Shown here: positions 35,711-43,957 of the stretch, in pieces
Position numbering within the stretch: position 1 is the first letter of the stretch
Layout: every line of letters begins with the position of its first letter
Assembly (NCBI RefSeq): GCF_001704295.1
Contig: NZ_CP012334.1
Location: 3,608,084-3,672,083, forward strand
Direction: 5' to 3'
DNA from: Bordetella sp. H567
GTDB lineage: Bacteria > Pseudomonadota > Gammaproteobacteria > Burkholderiales > Burkholderiaceae_B
DNA length: 64,000 nucleotides
Made by a program: the position numbers and the translations under genes
Notes under the pieces: model-generated
The model's database searches: none
What the model was told of the DNA's origin: nothing
The model's input: only the letters and a program-made list of their open reading frames with translations

Positions 35711-35748
35711 TTCACGAAGGTTTCACGGTGCGCAAAAAAAATTTCACG
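35711..35748. promoter_or_regulatory. Phased TTCACG direct repeats
   Basis: TTCACG occurs at 35711-35716, 35722-35727 and 35743-35748. The spacings of 11 and 21 bp put all three on nearly the same face of the helix. OmpR/PhoB-type response regulators bind direct repeats with about 11-bp spacing. Confidence 0.4.
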
Positions 35749-35948
35749 ATCTGCGATTTAGAAATGATTGGGCAGGCGCGGGCGCCGTTTTATTCAGGGA
35801 ACCTTCAGGATATGGCGCGATTCACCGGCGCCGGCACATCGTTATCCAAGCCGCGGGGCCCGGCAAGGCGACGCCGCATCGGTCCAGCCGACGCGCCGCG
35901 TTCACGCAGCGACGCGCCGATGCATAGACCCGCGCCGCGTCGACGTCT

Positions 35949-37319
35949 TCAGGCGTTCTTCAAACGGTCCAGCGCGTTTTCCAGGCGGTCCACCGCCCAT
36001 ACCTCCAGGCCCTCGATCGGCTGCCGGGGTGCGTTGGCCTTGGGTATCAGCGCCACGCTGAATCCCAGCTTGGCGGCCTCGCGCAGGCGCTCCTGCCCCC
36101 GCGGCGCAGGGCGTATCTCGCCCGCCAGCCCGACTTCGCCGAAGGCGATCAGGCCGCGCGGCAGCGGCCGGTCGCGCAGCGAGGACATGATGGAAAGCAG
36201 CACGGGCAGGTCGGCCGCCGGCTCGGTGATGCGCACGCCGCCCACGGCATTGACGAACACGTCCTGGTCCGAAGTCACCACGCCGGCATGCCGGTGCAGT
36301 ACCGCCAGCAGCATGGCCAGCCGATTGCTTTCCAAACCCACGGTCAGGCGGCGCGCATTGGCGCCCTGCACGCCGTCGACCAACGCCTGGATTTCCACCA
36401 GCAGCGGCCGCGTGCCCTCCTGTGTCGCCATCACGCAGGAACCGGCGACCTGACGATCGTGCTGCGACAGGAACAAGGCGGAAGGATTGGCCACGCCGCG
36501 CAGGCCGCGGTCCGTCATCGCGAACACTCCCAGTTCGTTGACGGCGCCGAAGCGGTTCTTGAAGGCGCGCACCAGGCGGAAGGAGGAATGGGTATCCCCT
36601 TCGAAATACAGCACGGTATCCACGATGTGCTCCAGCACGCGCGGGCCCGCCAGCGCGCCGTCCTTGGTGACGTGGCCGATCATGACGATGGCGATGCCTG
36701 TCTGCTTGGCCAGCCGGGTCAACTGCGCCGCGCATTCGCGCACCTGCGACACCGAGCCCGGCGCCGCGGTCAGCTCGCCGCTGTACAAGGTCTGGATCGA
36801 ATCGATGACGGCCACGGTGGGCTTTTGCTCGGTGACGGCCGCCTGGATGGCCTCCAGGCGGATTTCGGCCAGCAGATTGACGTTGCCGGTACTCAGGCCC
36901 AGGCGCCGCGCGCGCAAGGCCACCTGCTCGGCCGATTCCTCGCCCGTCACGTACAGCACGCTGGTGGTTTCCGACAGCGATGCCAGCGCCTGCAGCAGCA
37001 GCGTGGACTTGCCGATGCCCGGATCGCCGCCGATCAGCACCACCGCCCCGGCGACCAGGCCGCCGCCCAGCACGCGGTCGAATTCCTCCAGACCGGTGGG
37101 TTGGCGCGGGACTTCACGCGCTTCGATTTCGGCAAGGCTGCGGACGGGGCTGGAGGCGGCCAGCGGCGCGTAGCGGTGTGCCGCGGCGGCCGCCGGCGCG
37201 GCCGTCTCCACGGTTTCTTCCAGGGTGTTCCAGGCCGAGCAATGCGGGCATTTCCCCTGCCATTTCGGGCTGGTGCCGCCGCATTCGGCGCAGACATAGA
37301 CGGTTCGAGATTTGGCCAT
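35949..37319 (-). CDS. radA: DNA repair protein RadA
   Basis: A 456-aa branch-migration ATPase (E. coli 460 aa). N-terminal zinc finger CAECGGTSPKWQGKCPHC, Walker A GGDPGIGKSTLLLQ near residue 97, the RadA-specific KNRFG motif near 258 and a C-terminal Lon-protease-like domain (GLIAFGEVGLAGEIRPAP). It processes recombination intermediates. TACACT lies 6 nt before the ATG, another possible near-leaderless promoter. Monocistronic; nothing missing. Confidence 0.95.
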   Translation of the reverse strand: MAKSRTVYVCAECGGTSPKWQGKCPHCSAWNTLEETVETAAPAAAAAHRYAPLAASSPVRSLAEIEAREVPRQPTGLEEFDRVLGGGLVAGAVVLIGGDPGIGKSTLLLQALASLSETTSVLYVTGEESAEQVALRARRLGLSTGNVNLLAEIRLEAIQAAVTEQKPTVAVIDSIQTLYSGELTAAPGSVSQVRECAAQLTRLAKQTGIAIVMIGHVTKDGALAGPRVLEHIVDTVLYFEGDTHSSFRLVRAFKNRFGAVNELGVFAMTDRGLRGVANPSALFLSQHDRQVAGSCVMATQEGTRPLLVEIQALVDGVQGANARRLTVGLESNRLAMLLAVLHRHAGVVTSDQDVFVNAVGGVRITEPAADLPVLLSIMSSLRDRPLPRGLIAFGEVGLAGEIRPAPRGQERLREAAKLGFSVALIPKANAPRQPIEGLEVWAVDRLENALDRLKNA

Positions 37320-37399
37320 GCCGGCAGTGTACCGGCAAGGCGGCGCCCGGGCCGGGGACGGTGCGCCCTGGCGGCCCGCCGGCGTGGCAGCCGCGGTGC

Positions 37400-38116
37400 C
37401 TAGCGGCCCGCCACGCTGCCGCCGCCGTCCACCGCCAGGACCTGGCCGGTGATATAGCCGGCGTCGTCCGACAGCAGGAAAGTAATGGCCGCCGCGACAT
37501 CGGCGGGCGAGCCGACGCGCTTCATGGGGATGGAAGACAGGATGCGCTTTTCCGCATCGCTGCCGACGGGCCGGCTGGCGCGGAACAGTTCGGTTTCGAT
37601 GGGACCGGGCGAGACGGCGTTCACCGTGATGCCGTATTCGGCCAACTCCAGCGCCCAGGTGCGGGTACATCCCACCAGGGCGTTCTTGGCGGCCGAATAG
37701 CTGGTGCGCTCATGTCCGCCATGGATGGCGCGGCTGACGACGTTGACGATGCGCCCGGCACGGCGCGCCTTCATCGACTCGACGAAAGCCTGCGCCACCT
37801 GCACGGCCACCCGTACGTTCAGGTCCAGCACGTTATATAGAGAAGCGAGTTCGATGGATCCGAGCGCCTGCGGCAATACGAGGCCGACGTTGTTGACCAC
37901 CGCGTCCACCGGGAACTTGTCGCGGATTTCGCGCAGCGTCTCTTCCGTCTTGCCGGCGTCCGACAGGTCGCAGGCATAGAGATAACCTGGAAAATCCACA
38001 TCGCCGGTGTGGCGCGCGATGCCGACCACGTGGCATCCCATATCCGCCAGGCGGCGCGTCAGCGCCCAGCCGATTCCCTTGGTGGCACCCGTCACGAGTA
38101 CGCATTTATCTTTCAT
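37400..38116 (-). CDS. SDR-family oxidoreductase
   Basis: A 238-aa short-chain dehydrogenase. TGATKGIGWAL (cofactor loop), VVNNVGLVLP (NN-G motif), catalytic Ser in VNVVSRAIHG and an intact YxxxK in YSAAKNALVG, unlike the SDR at 20473. GAGGT precedes the ATG. It lies 198 bp downstream of a Bug receptor gene on the same strand and may belong to the adjacent carboxylate or hydroxy-acid cluster. Substrate unknown; 3-oxoacyl or hydroxy-acid is usual. Confidence 0.88.
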   Translation of the reverse strand: MKDKCVLVTGATKGIGWALTRRLADMGCHVVGIARHTGDVDFPGYLYACDLSDAGKTEETLREIRDKFPVDAVVNNVGLVLPQALGSIELASLYNVLDLNVRVAVQVAQAFVESMKARRAGRIVNVVSRAIHGGHERTSYSAAKNALVGCTRTWALELAEYGITVNAVSPGPIETELFRASRPVGSDAEKRILSSIPMKRVGSPADVAAAITFLLSDDAGYITGQVLAVDGGGSVAGR

Positions 38117-38286
38117 GATCTACCTCGACAACGTCCCGCTTACCGCAAACTCCCGAGTAGACCACCAACCCGGGCGCCCTGTCTTGGCTTTTCGTGACAT
38201 ATTAAGGGAAGCCGGCGGGCGGCGGGACGGCCTGGCGGCCCTGGCCTGCCCCGCCCCGCCCGGCGAACGTTTCCCCGGCGCGGCGC

Positions 38287-38314
38287 GGGGCAAGCCCCTA
38301 GCGCCGGGCCCGGC
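38287..38314 (-). terminator. GC-rich hairpins after a Bug gene
   Basis: GCCGGGCCCGGC (38303-38314) is a perfect 12-bp palindrome directly against the stop codon of the Bug gene, and GGGGCAAGCCCC (38287-38298) follows. No U-tract, so termination is only a possibility. Confidence 0.3.
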
Positions 38315-39298
38315 TCAATTCACCGAGGCGTTCGACTGCTGGACGATGACGCGCCAGCGGGCGACTTCGTCGGCCAGGAATTTTTTGAAAAATTCCGGCG
38401 ATTCATTCATGGGCGCCATGCCCAGCTCTTCGAACCGCTTGCGCAGTTCGGGCTCCGTCATGGCCTGGTTGATCGCCTTGTTCAGCTTATCGACGATGGG
38501 CCGCGGCGTACCGGCCGGCGCCACGATCGAATACCACGTCGCCACCTCCATGCCATTCATGCCGGCCTCGGCCATGGTCGGGATGTTCGGCACCGCGGGA
38601 AAGCGCTTGGCGCTCGTGATGGCCAGGGCCTTGAGCTGTCCGCTTTCGATCAACTGCTTGCTGCTGGGAATGTTGATGAAGGTGAAGTCGGCCTCGCCGC
38701 CGATGACCGCCGTCAACGCGGGCGCGGAGCCCTTGTAGGGAATGTGCGCGGCATCGAAGCCACCCTTGATCTTGAAGAGCTCCCCGGCCAGGTGCTGGGT
38801 ACTGCCGCTGCCGGCCGACGAGAAGTTCAACTTGCCGGGATGCTTCTTGCCATATTCGACAAGGTCCGCCACCGAATTGACCGGCAGCTTGGGGTTGACC
38901 AACAGCAGGTTCGGCGCTTCCGCGAAAATGGCGATCGGCTCGAAATCCTTGATCGCGTCATAGTCCAGCTTTTTGTATAGCGTGACATTCACCGCCAGCG
39001 CGGTCGAGGACAGCGACAGGGTATAGCCGTCCGGCGCGGACCGGGCGACATACGACGCCGCGATATTGGTACCCGCGCCGGCGCGGTTTTCCACCACGAT
39101 GGAACCGTGCAGGATGGACGCGAGCTCCTTGGCAAGCAGGCGCGCGGCAACATCGTTGCCGCCGCCAGGCGCATAACCCACGACCAGCTTGATGGGGTGA
39201 TCCGGATACTTGTCCACGGCCGAAGACTGCGCGTGAGCGGCGCTGGCCAGCAGCGAAAAACCGAGCAGCGCGGCTTGGACGGATCGGGGGAACTTCAT
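38315..39298 (-). CDS. Bug/TctC family tripartite tricarboxylate receptor
   Basis: A 327-aa periplasmic receptor. Signal peptide MKFPRSVQAALLGFSLLASAAHA, then YPDHPIKLVVGYAPGGGNDVAARLL and VENRAGAGTNIAA, the conserved Bug loops that hold the ligand carboxylate, and the family C-terminal half (NIPTMAEAGMNG). ATG at 39298 chosen because GGAG is 9 nt upstream. It follows a signal-less binding protein and a 2-hydroxyacid oxidase on the same strand. Ligand unknown; no tctA/tctB partner is in the window. Confidence 0.93.
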   Translation of the reverse strand: MKFPRSVQAALLGFSLLASAAHAQSSAVDKYPDHPIKLVVGYAPGGGNDVAARLLAKELASILHGSIVVENRAGAGTNIAASYVARSAPDGYTLSLSSTALAVNVTLYKKLDYDAIKDFEPIAIFAEAPNLLLVNPKLPVNSVADLVEYGKKHPGKLNFSSAGSGSTQHLAGELFKIKGGFDAAHIPYKGSAPALTAVIGGEADFTFINIPSSKQLIESGQLKALAITSAKRFPAVPNIPTMAEAGMNGMEVATWYSIVAPAGTPRPIVDKLNKAINQAMTEPELRKRFEELGMAPMNESPEFFKKFLADEVARWRVIVQQSNASVN

Positions 39299-39385
39299 AT
39301 GCAACATCTCCGTTGTTGTGTGTGTCTGACTGCGAGGACGCCGACCAGGATCGCGGCGGCCTCGTTTGTTCGATACCGCAATGCG

Positions 39386-40147
39386 TCAATCGGCGGACGC
39401 AGGCGCCTTGACGGGTTCCGCCCCGGCAAAACCGGACTGGCCGATGAAGGCCGCCAACGCGCCGGACCTGGCCGCCCACGCCGAAAACGACGAAAGCGCC
39501 TGCAGTGCATCCTGGCGCCCCTGAGGCATGCCCAGCGCGTATTGCTCCAACCCCCAGGACCCCGGCAGTATCCGGGCGCCCGGAACGGCTGCCGCCACCT
39601 TGGACAGGATCGCCATGTTGGTGGCGAAGCCATCCACCTCGCCAGCCCGCAGCGCGGCGGCAGCACGGTCCAGGTTTTCCATGGGCACCAGTTCGGCCTT
39701 GGGGAAGATCGAGGAAAACTCCGTGCCGGTGGTGCTGCCCTGGCTGTATCCGATCTTGAATCGCGCCGCGCCCAGGGACTGCATGTCCTGGACCGGCGAT
39801 TGCGGCGTAACCAGCACGGTCTTGCCCACCGTCAGCAGCACGCTCGCGAAGGCGATGTATTGCGCACGTTCACGCGTCGCATTGGTAAAGACCAGGTCCA
39901 CCGTTGCGCTTTTCACGGCGGCCAGGACTTCCTGGTTGCTCTGGAACAGGCAAGGCGAAAAGGCGACGCCAAGAGACCGCGCGAAGCACTCCCCCAGCAG
40001 ATAGCCCACGCCTGACGCCTGGCCGGACGCCGGGTCGCGCACGTATGACGAGGGACTGCCCTGATACAAGCCCATGCGCAGCGAGCCGCCCGGTGCGATC
40101 CGCTGCCGGGTTTCGTCGGTCCCTTCGAACTTGAACGGTGTCTTCAT
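39386..40147 (-). CDS. Family 3 solute-binding protein without signal peptide
   Basis: A 253-aa protein of the SBP_bac_3 fold (amino-acid/opine-type binding domain): APGGSLRMGLYQGSPSSYV at the start, ATVDLVFTNATRERAQYIAFA near 85, FKIGYSQGSTTG near 132 and LRAGEVDGFATNMAIL near 170. The protein starts MKTPFKFEGTDETRQ, with GGGAGG 8 nt before the ATG, and has no signal peptide or membrane anchor. It lies 28 bp after the hydroxy-acid oxidase gene. A cytosolic ligand-sensing or lost-export protein is possible; other frames offer no export signal. Confidence 0.8.
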   Translation of the reverse strand: MKTPFKFEGTDETRQRIAPGGSLRMGLYQGSPSSYVRDPASGQASGVGYLLGECFARSLGVAFSPCLFQSNQEVLAAVKSATVDLVFTNATRERAQYIAFASVLLTVGKTVLVTPQSPVQDMQSLGAARFKIGYSQGSTTGTEFSSIFPKAELVPMENLDRAAAALRAGEVDGFATNMAILSKVAAAVPGARILPGSWGLEQYALGMPQGRQDALQALSSFSAWAARSGALAAFIGQSGFAGAEPVKAPASAD

Positions 40148-40175
40148 TTTCAATGCCTCCCAGGGCTTCGTGCGG

Positions 40176-41369
40176 TCACACGCACAGCATCGCGCCATCG
40201 GCCCGAGCATGGGCCAGTTCCGCAATGGTGTTGTATCCCATCATCCCGAGGGTCCGGAAGACTTCGTCCTTCAACAGCCGGGCGGCGTGCAGGACGCCCG
40301 ATTCACCGGCGACCGCATTGGCGAAATTGAAAGGCCTGCCGACGAAAACGAAGTCGGCGCCCAGCGCGAGCGCTTTCACGACGTCCGTACCGCGGCGCAA
40401 GCCCCCGTCGATCATGACCGGAACGCGTGGGCCGGACGCTTCCAGCGCCGCGATGATGCCCGGCAGCATGCGCACCGCGGATGGACTGCCGTCCAATTGC
40501 CGCCCGCCATGGTTGGACACGATGATGCCGTCCGCGCCGCGGTCCCGGGCGATGCGGCAATCCTCGGGATGCAGCAGCCCCTTCACGATCAGCTTCCCCG
40601 TCCAGGATTCCCGGATCAGGGAAAATCGCTCCCAATCCATATGGTCCTTGGGCGCATGATCGCGGATGGCACTGGCCGAGATGATGGGCGCCCCGCGCGT
40701 CGCGAAGGAATTCTCGAAATGGGGCATGCCGTGGCGCAGCACCGTCCGCAGGAAGACCTTCGCCAGCCAGCGCGGGTGCGACAGGCCATCCCAGGCCAAT
40801 CCCAGCCCCGGCCGCAAGGGCGTGCTGAAGCCTGCGCGGACCTGGTTTTCCCTGCTGGCGCCGACGAAGGTGTCGAAAGTCAGGACCAGGTTCTTGTATC
40901 CCGCGGCCTTTATGCGCTGCAACAGCGGCGTCGTGCGCGCCAGGTCGCCGGGCAGATAGGCCTGGAACCAGGCGTCCGGGTTGACGGCGATAACGTCTTC
41001 CATTCGGATCGTCGACGTGCCGCTGACGATCATGGGGATATGGAAGTCATGCGCGGCGCGGGCGAGCGCGATGTCGCCCCGGTAGGCGGACAGCGCGGAA
41101 AGCCCCATGGGACAAATGCCGAAGGGGGCGGACCATTGCTCGCCGAACAAGGCGGTGGCGATGGAGCGCTTGGACACGTCCCGCATCACGCGCGTAACCA
41201 GCAGGTAGTCGGCGAACACCGCGCGGTTTTCCCGCAGCGTATGCGTGTCCTCCGTGCCGCCAGCGACATATTCATAGACGGCGCGGGGCAGGAGGCACTG
41301 GGCCGCCCGTTGGAAGTCGTCCAGCGAAAAAATGCCTTTCAAAGCCCTGGGTTTTTTCTGCGATGCCAT
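40176..41369 (-). CDS. FMN-dependent alpha-hydroxy-acid oxidase/dehydrogenase
   Basis: A 397-aa enzyme of the L-lactate dehydrogenase (LldD)/glycolate oxidase family, oxidising a 2-hydroxyacid to the 2-oxoacid with FMN. Motifs: the active-site YEYVAGGTED near residue 32, FGICPMGLSAL, WFQAYLPGD, LIVKGLLHPED with the conserved Lys, and the catalytic His-Arg pair in VSNHGGRQLDG near 300, followed by IDGGLRRGTDVVKALALGA (phosphate site). Complete. Divergent from a LysR gene with a perfect dyad between them; first gene of the run oxidase - binding protein - Bug. Substrate not predictable. Confidence 0.92.
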   Translation of the reverse strand: MASQKKPRALKGIFSLDDFQRAAQCLLPRAVYEYVAGGTEDTHTLRENRAVFADYLLVTRVMRDVSKRSIATALFGEQWSAPFGICPMGLSALSAYRGDIALARAAHDFHIPMIVSGTSTIRMEDVIAVNPDAWFQAYLPGDLARTTPLLQRIKAAGYKNLVLTFDTFVGASRENQVRAGFSTPLRPGLGLAWDGLSHPRWLAKVFLRTVLRHGMPHFENSFATRGAPIISASAIRDHAPKDHMDWERFSLIRESWTGKLIVKGLLHPEDCRIARDRGADGIIVSNHGGRQLDGSPSAVRMLPGIIAALEASGPRVPVMIDGGLRRGTDVVKALALGADFVFVGRPFNFANAVAGESGVLHAARLLKDEVFRTLGMMGYNTIAELAHARADGAMLCV

Positions 41370-41521
41370 TGGTTTGCCGGGCTGGGCGCAGTTCCGTCGG
41401 CCGCGACTTCCTTGCAGCCGTGCTGCGGGTGTCTCCGGACAGGCGCTTGCGCCGGTGCCTTTTTATCGTTGGTCTTGAGCCGTGCAGTGTGACGGGTTCG
41501 CGCCGAAATCGCATTCGGCCT

Positions 41522-41541
41522 GGCCAAACGGCTGTTTGGCC
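41522..41541. promoter_or_regulatory. Perfect inverted repeat between oxidase and LysR genes
   Basis: GGCCAAAC-GGCT-GTTTGGCC. Its place in a LysR/target divergent region, 153 bp before the oxidase start, makes it a candidate LysR binding site. Confidence 0.45.
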
Positions 41542-41647
41542 CAAACGAACGGCCAACGAAGCGCGACGACGCCCGGCACCCCGCCGGAGAGGCAGCCTGT
41601 CCAGGTGTGGGTGCTATGCTTTCGGCGCCGGATCGCGAGGTGACGGC

Positions 41648-41743
41648 CGCCGGATCGCCCGATTTCCGGATTGCCGGATTGCCGCATCGCCCGATCGCCG
41701 GCTTGCGGGACTGCCGCATCCCCGCATCCCCGCATCGCCACGC
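41648..41743 (+). repeat. Tandem array of twelve 8-bp units
   Basis: Twelve back-to-back octamers in strict register, consensus (C/T)GCC(G/C)(G/C)AT: CGCCGGAT, CGCCCGAT, TTCCGGAT, TGCCGGAT, TGCCGCAT, CGCCCGAT, CGCCGGCT, TGCGGGAC, TGCCGCAT, CCCCGCAT, CCCCGCAT, and a decayed CGCCACGC. The array ends 21 bp before the ATG of the LysR gene and would lie in its leader if the TGCTATGCT at 41612-41620 is its -10. Confidence 0.8.
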
Positions 41744-41764
41744 AGGACACCCCTTCCTACTTAC

Positions 41765-42721
41765 ATGGAACTCAGACAGCTTCGATCCTTTGTCCGTGTC
41801 GTGGAACTCAGCAGCATGGGACGGGCAGCGCTGGAGCTCGGCATTGCCACCTCGACGCTCAGCCAGCAGATCAGCCAGCTGGAAAATGAACTGGCCACGC
41901 GTCTGCTGCAGCGGCGTTCGACCGGCGTCTTCCCGACCGAAGCGGGCCTGGACTTCTGGCATCAGGCCCAGGTCATCCTGAGACAGGTGGACGCCGCCGC
42001 CTCGGTGGCCAAGCAAGGCAGGTTTTCCGGCCAGGTAAGCGTGGGCATGGCCACCACGACGGCCTCCGTCCTGGCGGTACCGCTGTTGTCGGCGATGCGC
42101 GAACGATACCCCACCGTGCGCGTGCGGATCATCGAGGGCTTGACCAGCCATCTGGCCGCCCTGCTGAATTCCCGCCAACTGGACTTGGCGCTGCTGTTCG
42201 AGGCCAACGACCCCAAGCGATGGAGCGTGACGCCCCTGCTCGATGAAAGGCTGTTCGTGGTGGGACGAACGGACATGCCCGGGTTTCCCCCTATCCTGTC
42301 CACCGCCAGAAGCGTCAGGGTCAGCCAGATCGGCGACCTGCCGTTGATCATGCCGGGAAACAGCCATGCGCTGCGTGACCTGCTGACGGCAAGTTTCCAT
42401 GCGGTGAACCAGACCCCCAACGTCGTGCTGGAAATCGACGGGGCGAACAGCCTGATGCGCGCGGTCCGCGCAGGACTGGGCGCGACCGTACAACCCGGGG
42501 CCGTGCTGTCCATGCTGGACGCGGAGGGCGACCCCACCTCCACCGACGCGTCGTTGCGCGCGATCCCGATCGAGGATACGTCGATGCGGCGTCGCTGCCT
42601 GCTGGCCAGCTTTTCGGACGACGAGCTTTCGCCGGCCGGCCTGGCGACGCGCGTGATCCTTATCCAGCTGGCAAGGCAGCTTGCGCAGGACGGTATCTGG
42701 CGCGGCGCCATCACGCTGTAA
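41765..42721 (+). CDS. LysR-type transcriptional regulator
   Basis: A 318-aa LTTR. The N-terminal winged helix-turn-helix (MELRQLRSFVRVVELSSMG, then LGIATSTLSQQISQLENEL) is canonical, followed by the effector-binding domain (about 90-300). The ATG at 41765 is the family start although the frame is open far upstream. It probably controls the divergent hydroxy-acid oxidase operon, and perhaps the Bug operon downstream. No good ribosome site; the 8-bp array lies directly upstream, so its expression may vary. Confidence 0.93.
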   Translation: MELRQLRSFVRVVELSSMGRAALELGIATSTLSQQISQLENELATRLLQRRSTGVFPTEAGLDFWHQAQVILRQVDAAASVAKQGRFSGQVSVGMATTTASVLAVPLLSAMRERYPTVRVRIIEGLTSHLAALLNSRQLDLALLFEANDPKRWSVTPLLDERLFVVGRTDMPGFPPILSTARSVRVSQIGDLPLIMPGNSHALRDLLTASFHAVNQTPNVVLEIDGANSLMRAVRAGLGATVQPGAVLSMLDAEGDPTSTDASLRAIPIEDTSMRRRCLLASFSDDELSPAGLATRVILIQLARQLAQDGIWRGAITL

Positions 42722-42754
42722 GCGCATGACCGGGCGCCGCATGGCGCCGGCTCC

Positions 42755-42840
42755 GCATACCTGCCGGCGCCGGGCACCACGGTCATGGCGGCGGCAAAGC
42801 GATCCGCCCTGCCCTTGCATACCTGATTTGCCGGCGCCGG
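42755..42840. repeat. Duplicated GCATACCTG + CCGGCGCCGG element
   Basis: GCATACCTG is followed at once by the palindrome CCGGCGCCGG (42755-42773) and again, with 5 extra bases between, at 42817-42840. The two copies lie in the 191-bp gap upstream of the Bug gene at 42913. Confidence 0.5.
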
Positions 42841-42912
42841 CATAGCTCGCGTTCGCGGCGCCCCATACCATGCTCTCCATCACGACAACACCAAGAAAAT
42901 TGGGGAGACAAC

Positions 42913-43908
42913 TTGCCTACAGCCCTTGCCCGTCGCTTGCTGGCCGCGGTCGCCGTGGCCGCCATGGCCCCCGCCGGCCTGCCAGCCGCCCATGCGGCCG
43001 GCCCGGGCAACGCTTATCCGGACCACCCCATCACCCTGGTCAACCCTTATGCCGCCGGCGGGCCCGCCGACATCGTGGCGCGCAGCCTGGCGCGGGCGAT
43101 GGAAAAACGACTGGGCCAGCCAGTGGTGGTGGAGAACAAGCCGGGCGGCGGCGCCTCGATAGGTACGGGTTTCGTGGCACGCGCGAAGCCGGACGGCTAT
43201 ACGCTGCTGCTGGGTACGTCGGCCGGCCATGTCGTCACGCCCCTGATGCAAAAGACGGCCTATGACGGCGTGCGCGACTTCGCGTTCTGTTCGGTGGTGG
43301 CCGTGCAGCCCATCATGCTGGCCGTCAACCCCGCAAGCGGCATCAAGACGGTGGCGGACCTGATCGCGCGCGCCCGCGCCGAGCCCGGCAAGCTCAGCTA
43401 CGGTTCGGCCGGCGTGGGGGGCGCCACGCATCTGGGTGCAGAACTGTTCCAACAGGCCGCGCACATCAAACTCAACCACATCCCCTACCCCGGCGCTTCG
43501 CCCGCCGTCAATGACGCCGTCGGCGGACAGCTGGACATGGTGATGCTGAACCTGTCGGCCAGCCTGGCCTTCATCCGCCAGGGCCGCCTGGTGCCGCTGG
43601 CGTATGCGTCGGACCAGCGTTCGCCGCTGCTGCCGCAGGTTCCCACCCTGGACGAGGCCGGCGTGCACGGGGCGCAATCGGCGACCTGGTACAGCCTCGC
43701 GGCGCCGGCGGGCACGCCGGCCGCGATCGTGCAGCGCCTGAGCGCAGCCGTCCGCGACGTGAACCAGGACACGGACTACCGTCGCGTGATGCAGGAACAG
43801 GCCATAGAGCTGATGGCCCTTGCGCCGGACCAGGCCCAGGCCTACGTGGAAAAAGACCGCGCCGACATGCAGGCCCTGCTGGACCGGCTGGGGTTGCTCG
43901 GGAAATGA
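42913..43908 (+). CDS. Bug/TctC family tripartite tricarboxylate receptor
   Basis: A 331-aa receptor: signal peptide ending LPAAHA, then YPDHPITLVNPYAAGGPADIV and VENKPGGGASIGTG (ligand loops), RAKPDGYTLLLGTS and the C-terminal PTLDEAGVHG. TTG start with GGGGAG 5 nt upstream. First gene of a plus-strand run Bug - flavin reductase - GST - CMD protein - amidohydrolase, so the ligand is probably the substrate of that pathway. Compared with the other receptors here, VNPYAAGGPAD replaces the usual V-x-Y-PPGGG loop, suggesting a different ligand. Confidence 0.92.
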   Translation: MPTALARRLLAAVAVAAMAPAGLPAAHAAGPGNAYPDHPITLVNPYAAGGPADIVARSLARAMEKRLGQPVVVENKPGGGASIGTGFVARAKPDGYTLLLGTSAGHVVTPLMQKTAYDGVRDFAFCSVVAVQPIMLAVNPASGIKTVADLIARARAEPGKLSYGSAGVGGATHLGAELFQQAAHIKLNHIPYPGASPAVNDAVGGQLDMVMLNLSASLAFIRQGRLVPLAYASDQRSPLLPQVPTLDEAGVHGAQSATWYSLAAPAGTPAAIVQRLSAAVRDVNQDTDYRRVMQEQAIELMALAPDQAQAYVEKDRADMQALLDRLGLLGK

Positions 43909-43957
43909 TGTCGATGCACGGCGCGCCCTCCCGCCGGCCACGTGCGGCCAGACCAAC

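Larger units (their letters stand above)
35618..35948. other. Gene-free regulatory-looking region before the Asr-like gene
   Basis: 331 bp between the radA stop and the Asr-like start. Nearest the gene it has two palindromes (35641-35683), then three same-face TTCACG copies (35711-35748) beside a run of eight A, then AT-rich sequence to about 35800. Beyond that is GC-rich DNA with no ORF of note. Confidence 0.5.
41370..41764. other. Divergent region with dyad and 8-bp tandem array
   Basis: 395 bp between the oxidase and a LysR gene. It holds a perfect 8-bp inverted repeat (41522-41541), an extended -10-like TGCTATGCT (41612-41620) and a 96-bp tandem array of 8-bp units (41648-41743). No separate gene is supported. 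Confidence 0.55.

Noticed and set aside
41648-41743. The 8-bp array as a CRISPR
   Set aside because: Units are contiguous with no spacers and far too short.
41363-41764. LysR protein with a long N-terminal extension
   Set aside because: The frame is open upstream, but the canonical LysR N-terminus begins at the ATG at 41765; the extension is translated repeat and oxidase-promoter DNA.
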